From Nyssa sinensis (taxonomy: Eukaryota > Streptophyta > Magnoliopsida > Cornales > Nyssaceae), in the NCBI GenBank assembly GCA_008638375.1, contig CM018050.1:31362220-31426219 (forward strand): a stretch of 64,000 nt of DNA, in the 5' to 3' direction. Below the pieces are notes generated by a model, which ran no database searches, was not told the DNA's origin, and was given only the letters and a program-made list of their open reading frames with translations. Numbering within the stretch: position 1 is the stretch's first letter; each line of letters opens with the position of its first letter. Of this stretch, positions 57,781 through 64,000 are shown piece after piece. Both the position numbers and the translations under genes were made by a program.

Positions 57781-57784
57781 AATT

Positions 57785-58225
57785 TGATAGAATAGCTATT
57801 AGACTAGTAATGTTGAATGGAACAAAATGTCGAGCAGTTAAGAAACAACATATTACTAACTTAAGTGTGGCCGAAATGAGGATGTTAGGATGAATGTGTA
57901 GTAAGACAAGAACACATAAAATTAAAAATGAACAAATTTGTGAGATCGTACGAGTAGCACTTATTGGAGATAAAATGAAAGAAAACCAATTAAGTTGTTA
58001 TGGCCATGTATAATAAAGACTAGTAAATGGACCAATGAAAAAGAGTAACATAGTTCATATCGAGAGTCGTGTTAAGGAAGGGGGTGATCAAAATTAACTT
58101 TGACAGAGATAATGTGATGTTTAACTTAAGAGATGGTCTTAAATGGAGTAGAATGTCAATATAGGATTTTTGCAACCGACGCCAAATAGTTGAAATAAGA
58201 CTTTGTTGAGTTGAGTACAAAGAAA
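57785..58225 (+). mobile_element. RTE-like LINE 3' fragment
   Basis: The decayed translation follows the C-terminus of plant RTE-type ORFs: VKKQHITNLSVAEMRMLG, a KTRTHKIKNEQI stretch, GDKMKENQLSCYGHV. It ends with CCGACGCCAAATAGTTGAAATA, similar to the usual 3' end of these LINEs. Several stops. No poly(A) tail. Confidence 0.65.
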
Positions 58226-58750
58226 GAAAGAACTATGAGAATGTATTAAAATATAAAAACTAATGGATGCCATTTCAGTAAGGATAAGCAACTATGCATC
58301 ACTTTAGGGTAGGATTTATCAGGTCCAAGTTTAGGTTTGAGAAAATCCAAAAGATAGAAAAGAAAAATCTTCAAACCTTTGATGAAAGACAAAGCTCTAA
58401 GCATTATCTAAGGATATGTTTGAGAAAAGTCATAACTGATTCAGTACAGCACAAATGAACTGATTTTAAATTTTAATGTTTGATAATTACCTTTTAGTAG
58501 TATCACGGTTTGCATTTATTCATAAAATATGCTTAAAACCTTAACAAGGTCAAACCATGTAAAATATATTAAAAAGAGAAGAAAAGAAAAAATAAACACA
58601 AGTTTTATATGGTTTGGCTTTGGATGCCTACATCTATGGACTAAACCTCCACACGATCTTTTTATTTTATTTGTCTCACATATGTACAAGTTTTACAATG
58701 GGAAAAGATATATACAAGAAGAAGAAGAAGAATGCCATATAAGGTAGATG
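58226..58750. other. AT-rich stretch with LTR-like leader motif
   Basis: TTTATATGGTTTGGCTTTGG and GCCTACATCTATGGACT (about 58603-58640) resemble a motif common in plant Copia LTRs. No coding is seen. It may be part of the Copia element that follows. Confidence 0.35.
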
Positions 58751-58769
58751 TAATCAGTCCATCAAATTT

Positions 58770-58945
58770 AGAAAAGGAAAATCTTCTCCTCGTAAAGAGG
58801 GAAAGTCTTCCATCTGAATAAAGATAGTCTTCTCTTCCATTTGAATAAGGAAAGTCTTCTTTTCCTTAAGGACGAAAGTCTTCCATTTAAATAAGGAAAG
58901 TCTTTCTTTCCTCAAGGAAGAAAGTCTTCCATTTCCAAGGCATAC
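58770..58945. repeat. Degenerate ~33-bp tandem repeat
   Basis: About five imperfect units around GGAAAGTCTTCCATTTGAAT / AAGGAAAGTCTTCTTTTCC. It adjoins the 3' end of the Copia RT relic. Confidence 0.65.
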
Positions 58946-59053
58946 TTTCTTTGAGATAGAAAAATTCAGGAACAAGCAACCTCAATACCCAAAAAAATAT
59001 TTTAAAAGGCCAAAATCTTTGATATGGAAGCGAGTGTGAAGAAAGTCCTTGAG

Positions 59054-59504
59054 TAGGAATGGCAACAAGGTGGGTTCTGGGCAAGGTGCCCCCTTCACCA
59101 ACCCCGACCCCACCCCCGCTCCATTTAGAGGTTTACCTAGACCCTGCCCTGCCCCGTCACGTCCCGCCCGACCCCACCGCGAACCCCGATTTTTTTTTTT
59201 CCTAAATAAGTTAAAACTTTTATTTTAGTAGGTAAATTAAAATTTTATTATCAAAATAATCAATAAAATAAAAAATAATATAAGTGTGATATGAAAAATA
59301 TTAAAACTAATTTTTTATACTATGGTTTATTTGTAAATACAGTGTTTATAAGGATAATAAAAAAAATTAATATATAAACGAGGCGAGAGCGAGGTGACCG
59401 TCACCCGAACCCAACAAGGTTTTAAAAGTCCCACCCCGACCCCATTCATGAGCACCCCATATCCGCCCCATTAGGGGGCAGGGTAGGGCAAATTGTCATT
59501 CCTA
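59054..59504. mobile_element. Small hAT-like TIR element inside the Copia RT
   Basis: The ends TAGGAATGGCAA and, inverted, TAGGAATGACAA match at 11 of 12. The flanking 8-mers TCCTTGAG (59046-59053) and TCTTTAAG (59505-59512) differ at two places, both transitions, consistent with an aged 8-bp hAT target duplication. The arms are GC-rich (CCCCGACCCC types) and the core is AT-rich. The Copia RT frame reads SIQALK on one side and DFLHTRFHIKDFGLLKYFF on the other. Confidence 0.7.
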
Positions 59505-59512
59505 TCTTTAAG

Positions 59513-59900
59513 TGCTTGAATGGAAAGATTGTTGTTGCTAGTAATACATAAACCAATACAATAGTTATAGAGAAACCCATTGTGGAAATAAAACAGAGAA
59601 TAATAGCAAGCAGACTGTTTAAAACCAACATAACGAAGAGCCGAAGAAAATTTATCAAACCAGTTACGAGATGCTTGTTTGAGTCCATATAAAGACTTGT
59701 GTAATCGACATACCAAGTACTCCTCTTTACGACGGAATCCAGGAGGAAGGTTCATGTAAACTTCATGAGGATCTCCATGTAAGAAAGCATTATGGACATC
59801 AAGTTGATGGAGAGGCCATTGCTTAATAGATGCTACAACTAGCACACAACGGACGGTCGCTAACTTGGCATCATGAGCGAAAGTTTCATGGTAATCAAGA
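59513..59900 (-). pseudogene. Copia reverse transcriptase relic
   Basis: [39 protein letters not shown] and [18 protein letters not shown] are classic Copia RT blocks. The YVDD region is lost through a small frame change (LVYVLLATT). It continues past the TIR element to about 58920. Confidence 0.85.
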
Positions 59901-60439
59901 CCTTCAGTTTGAGTGTATCACTTAGCAACAAGACGAGCTTTATACCTTTCAATGGAACCATCAAATTGATGATTGATTTTGTCTACCCATTTACAATCAA
60001 TGGGACTTTTACCATGAGGTAGTTGAGTGAGCGACCATGTGTGATTCTTGTTAAGTGAATCAATTTCGGCTATCATAGCTGTGCGCCACTTGGGATGTTG
60101 AAATGCTTAGACAAATGATGTAGGCTCAACCTCAACAGAATAGCAGCAGTAGAAGTATAATGAGAAGAAGATAAATTAGAATAAGAAATATAATCCTAAA
60201 GAGGATAAGTAACACCATTAGATGGAGAGGGTGACTGGGATTGGCATGGCATAAGGAGACATTGAGTGACAAGAGAACAATGATAATCTTGAAGGTGATT
60301 AGGACAATGATGTGTACGATAAGATCGACGAAGTAGAAGTTGTGGAGAAGGTGAAGAAGGTTCCACACCGAGAGGTCTTAGAGCAACGAGGATATGATCA
60401 GTCATGGGTAATAGAAGAACAACAAAAGATGACTTTTTG

Positions 60440-61150
60440 GGTGGAGGGTGCTGTTGAAACGGAAAAATATACTCATGGAATGTAACATCACGATTAATGA
60501 ATATGACATGTTTTTCAAGATCATAAACTCGATACCTACGTTGACCAAAAGGATAACTAACAAGGACTCCTTTAATGGCACGAGGAAAAAATTTGTGTTT
60601 ATAAGGTGACATGTTTTGTGCATAACATAAACACCCCAAAACATGCAAATGGTGATATGATGGTTCGGTATGAAGTAAGGTCTCGTGAGGTGACTTTTTA
60701 GACAATAATGGTGTGGGTAGACGGTTGATGAGATAAGCTGCAGTTAGGATGCATTCACCCCTAAAATTTTAATGGTAAGTGAGCTTGAAAGAGGAGCCCT
60801 AGCTACTTCCACAAGATGGCGATGTTTGCGTTCAGCCACTCCATTTTGTGGGGGAGTGCCAACACAAGTTCTTTGATGGATAATCCCATGAGTATTAAAG
60901 AAATGGTGCATGGAAGTGAATTCGCAACCATTATCACTTCGAATTTGTTTAATGGAACATTGAAATTGATTTTAGACCATGGCAAAAAAAAAAATGAGGA
61001 ATAGATTGAGTTTTAAATTTATTCTTCATCAAATATGCTCATGAGCAACGTGAGAAATCATCAACAATAGTTAAAAAATAACGAGCACCAGAAATGGACT
61101 AAACAAATAAATCACCCCATATATCAAGATGGATTAAAGCAAAAGGATCA
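60440..61150 (-). pseudogene. Copia integrase relic
   Basis: The catalytic core block SDNGCEF and the GTPPQNGVAERKHRHL block are followed by KKSPHETLLHTEPSYHHLHV, LGCLCYA and GQRRYRVYDLEKHVIFINRD. Stops and shifts are present. Confidence 0.8.
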
Positions 61151-62229
61151 TCATATCTATTATTTTCATTAGGAAAAGGTAACTGAGTGTGCTTGGCTAA
61201 CAGACAGATATGACAAAAATCATTAGAACAACTAGATATGCCAGTAACAGTTTTTGACAAAAATAGAAAGCCTAGCAGGGGATGTATGACCTAAACGTCA
61301 ATGCCAAATATCTAATGCAGGAAATTATTGTGTAGCTAAAATAGTAGGAGAAGAAATGGGGCGATAATAGTAGGGTCCGCCATACTCTTTACCTAGTTCA
61401 ATCACCTTCTTCGTGGTAAGATCCTTAAAAAAACAAAATACAGGAAAAAAGATATCAACACAATTTAATGGTTAGGTGAATTTATTAACAGATAAAAGAT
61501 TAAAAGTAAATACTGGTGAACAAAGGGCATGATCAAGATGTAATATATCATAAAGATTAATACTTCAAAGGTGAGAAATAAAGACTAAAGTACCATTTGG
61601 TAAACGAATGGATTTACCATTTGTACTAGAAAAAGTATTCGATAACAATTGCGTAGAAGAAACAATATAATCTATAGCACCAGTCTCAATAACCCAAGAT
61701 AATTCATGTGACTGGAGATTGGTAGAAGACTTACCAATAAGGTTAATGGAGGCTTGAGAGTCAGAATGAAGGTTGGGGAGAGAGATTAACTACTGATATT
61801 GTTCATTTGTTAATTCATGTTTAACATCCTTAGGAGCTGGATTAGCATCAAATGTGACTAAGGCAGCAGATGTGGCTGAGGTAACATTAGCTTGCGTGGG
61901 TGAAAAATCATGAAGCTTGAAACATTTAGCTCTTGTATGCCCAGGTCTATCACAATAAGTGCAATGTGGTCAATTCCGACCTCTATTATCAGTACTACTT
62001 TTTGAATTTTCCTTATTATTCATCCTTGTGTTAGATTCCAGTGGTTGGTGAAATTTCCTTTGGCAGCAACGAGCAGCAGCATCTGGTTGGACTGGTGTGA
62101 CAGAATGAATTTCCTTTTACTTTTCTTCTTGAAGTACAAGAGAATAAACCTTACCAATTGAAGGAAGAGGTTCAATAACAAGAATTTGACTGCAAAGAGC
62201 AACATATAACCATGGATTTAAATGGTCAA

Positions 62230-62357
62230 TCTCCCTCCCCCAATGTTTCATAATTTGACTCTTTTAACTTTATGGAACAACAATTTATACAGTTTTAGAT
62301 ATCCCCTTTATTTTTATATATATGTACTAAAATACTCTTTCTCCACTCATTAGGCAC
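62230..62357 (-). mobile_element. RTE-like LINE reverse transcriptase scrap
   Basis: A minus-strand VPNEWRKSILVHIYKNKGDI block followed by SIKLKESNYETLGEGD resembles the RTE-type RT block around 'KNKGDIQ...GIKL'. Only about 40 codons remain, abutting the Copia gag. Confidence 0.55.
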
Positions 62358-62660
62358 AAGAACGCAATCCATGGAAAGCCATGAGCAAAAGGGGGAGATT
62401 CCCCATAATTTTCAATGAATTAGTTATTTTAACAAATTTATGTTAGACAAATAATAATTGCCTCTAGGAATGATTGATAACCTACGTCCATCTTAGGTTC
62501 CTCAATATTTTTTTTTTTCGGTAGCCAAAGATATGTCAGATGATGGAATATTATAGAAGGCAAGTAGTGATCAAAATTGAGACAGTGCATGGGAGAATGG
62601 AGAAAGAAAAGAAACTTAACCAAAAGAAGCAATGTTAAATTTCACCCGGTCAATGGTAAA

Positions 62661-62728
62661 GGCACAAGTGGGTGCTTTCGTCCTTGAACATGCAGGCACA
62701 TGTGGGTGCCTTCGTCCTTGAACATGCA
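62661..62728. repeat. 34-bp tandem duplication
   Basis: GGCACAAGTGGGTGCTTTCG... (62661-62694) and GGCACATGTGGGTGCCTTCG... (62695-62728) differ at two bases. Confidence 0.9.
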
Positions 62729-62766
62729 TAGTCAATCTCCATTCAAATATAGGAATGGGTCAGAAG

Positions 62767-63398
62767 CATAGTTATTAGTATCTTGCGATACGCAATACGT
62801 ATCTTATGATACGTTTCGATACGGATATAAAATGATGTCTTATAATTGTACCATTTTGCACCATATCGTACGATACGCAATATGCATCTTATGATACGTT
62901 TCAATACGCACGATACACGCAATATGGAAATTAGGCTTAACGGTATTGTTTTGACCTCTTTTTTTTTTTTTTTGTGTTGTTATATACAAAGGAAATGTTT
63001 TTTCGTTTGTTTGGTTGGTTTTATATTGTCTCTTTATAGCGCCCAGAGATATTTTCTCAAACCAGAAAAAAGAAAAGTAAGTATTTTGAGAATATGTGGA
63101 TGTAGACAAGTGAGCACATATAAGAAGTTAAAGAAGGGAAAAAAAAAGTGAAAATTTGTTGGCATGTGGTGATGGTGAAATCAATGCCATTGAAATTGGA
63201 TATTAAGATGAAAATGGCATGAATTATAAAAATGAATAATTTTAGATTGTCTTGATGAACTATATTGGATACATTATTTAATTTTAGTTTGAAATTCATA
63301 GTATTTATAAAGCTTGATTCTTTTATTGCATGATATTTGAATAAGATACGCATTTTTAAAAAAATGATATGGCTTCCAATACACGTTTTGACAACTAT
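62767..63398. mobile_element. GATACG-rich TIR element, about 632 bp
   Basis: Flanked by GGTCAGAAG (62758-62766) and GGTTAGAAG (63399-63407), a 9-bp direct repeat with one mismatch. The ends are CATAGTT... and ...AACTAT. The left 140 bases are dense in GATACG and its partial complements. There is no coding part with known domains. A 9-bp duplication would fit a Mutator-like element; this is inference. Confidence 0.45.
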
Positions 63399-63407
63399 GG
63401 TTAGAAG

Positions 63408-64000
63408 TAATGGGAGAAAATACTCTCCCAACTGTGCCTTGGCCAAGTCTTTGTCAATGATGGGGCCAAATACAGCTCAAAACTTCAAATCATTCAAGTC
63501 AGTTTTTTTTTTTTAAATCTAAAAGCATTTTCATGTTTTCAATATGTATTACTTCCTTAAGAATAACGCTAATCAATAAATATGGCCTTTGAAGTTTTAT
63601 TGCCTACTCACCACGTGAAAAAGAAACTCCTACCAAACTCTCTTAAAAGATCTAGTCCAATAGGTAATGCCCAACTTTGTTAACTAATTTAGAACCAAAA
63701 AATAAAAGAACATATAAAAATCACCCTAGCAATTGTAAGTAAAGAAGATGTAAGTTCACTAGGATCCAAAAGCATAGAGAAAATTGTTATCCATAATAAC
63801 AATAAGAAATTTAATTATACCATCACAACAATACATTTTCAAGGATCAAACAGAGTCACTTACATTACGGGAAATTAAAGTTTGAACAAATCGAACAGCA
63901 GCAACAAGGTACTTTTCCCTCCATCTTGTCAGAAATAGAACTTTATCTATCACATTATTAACAAGAAAGTTGCACCTGCAGCCAAAAGAAGAAACACATG
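63408..64000. other. AT-rich end of window, nothing recognised
   Basis: No domain-bearing frame and no repeat structure beyond short A/T runs. Confidence 0.55.

Larger units (their letters stand above)
58900..62220 (-). mobile_element. Copia retrotransposon remnant (gag knuckle, protease area, integrase, RT)
   Basis: Minus strand, in Copia order (integrase before RT). A zinc knuckle CTYCDRPGHTRAKC is at about 61960. A protease-area block (LSWVIETGAIDYIV) is near 61690. A gag-pre-integrase HxRLGH-like block is near 61300. Integrase blocks include HLDIWGDLF, SDNGCEFTSMHHFF and GTPPQNGVAERKHRHL. An integrase C-terminal block and the RT follow. Many stops and frameshifts. No intact LTR pair is recognised. 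A small TIR element interrupts the RT. Confidence 0.8.

Noticed and set aside
1..64000. CRISPR array, operon or bacterial insert
   Set aside because: Spliceosomal introns, plant retroelements and the lack of regularly spaced repeats rule this out.

Overview
The window is nuclear DNA of a flowering plant, most likely a woody core eudicot (inference; the species cannot be fixed from what is seen). It is AT-rich, full of nested plant retroelements (Ty3/gypsy Tat-like, Copia, L1-like and RTE-like LINEs, hAT-type relics) and microsatellites. The real gene content is a tandem cluster of PR-10 / Bet v 1-type genes, all on the + strand, with the family's single phase-1 intron after codon 61. Six copies can be recognised, but only two keep an open spliced frame: PR10-1 (5565-6149, 160 aa) and PR10-4 (40241-40853, 167 aa, with a lost stop codon and a Glu149-to-Lys change). 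PR10-2 has lost its splice acceptor and 22 bp of exon 2. PR10-3 and PR10-5 carry the same LINE insertion in exon 1. PR10-6 has a 1-bp frameshift and an LTR retrotransposon in its 3' UTR.

Layout: 1-4900, old repeats (LTR-like remnants, a decayed hAT transposase piece). 4900-7220, PR10-1 with its flanks. 7220-9890, AT-rich DNA with a TIR element. 9890-10442, the distal upstream region of PR10-2, then a 9.7-kb insertion (10455-20119): a 5'-truncated L1-like LINE itself split by two coding-free 3.1- and 3.7-kb elements. 20120-20951, PR10-2. 22472-29097, a minus-strand Tat-like LTR retrotransposon with exact 5-bp target duplications, lacking RT and integrase but keeping plus-strand antisense ORFs. 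29860-31389, PR10-3. 33785-37721, a truncated minus-strand Tat-like element with gag, protease, RT and RNase H. 40241, PR10-4. 40929, the start of a tandem repeat of the preceding 11 kb, carrying PR10-5 and PR10-6. 48847-52302, a third, non-autonomous member of the same LTR family. 54990-56522, a broken eIF(iso)4G fragment on the minus strand. 57790-62360, RTE and Copia remnants, the Copia RT split by a small hAT-like element. 62767-63398, a GATACG-rich TIR element.

The history that can be read directly is: an ancestral PR-10 unit (about 500 bp upstream, gene, about 1 kb downstream) was multiplied; an L1-like LINE hit exon 1 of one copy; that copy and its neighbour were then duplicated together as an ~11-kb tandem block, whose junction is at 40918-40928; later, separate LTR elements landed in each unit, one accompanied by loss of about 1.1 kb of host sequence. 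No CRISPR, rRNA or tRNA gene is seen. No clearly new molecular system is evident. The most unusual items are the Tat-like element that kept two antisense transcription units while losing its polymerase genes, the nested coding-free 3-4 kb elements, and the altered yet open PR10-4.
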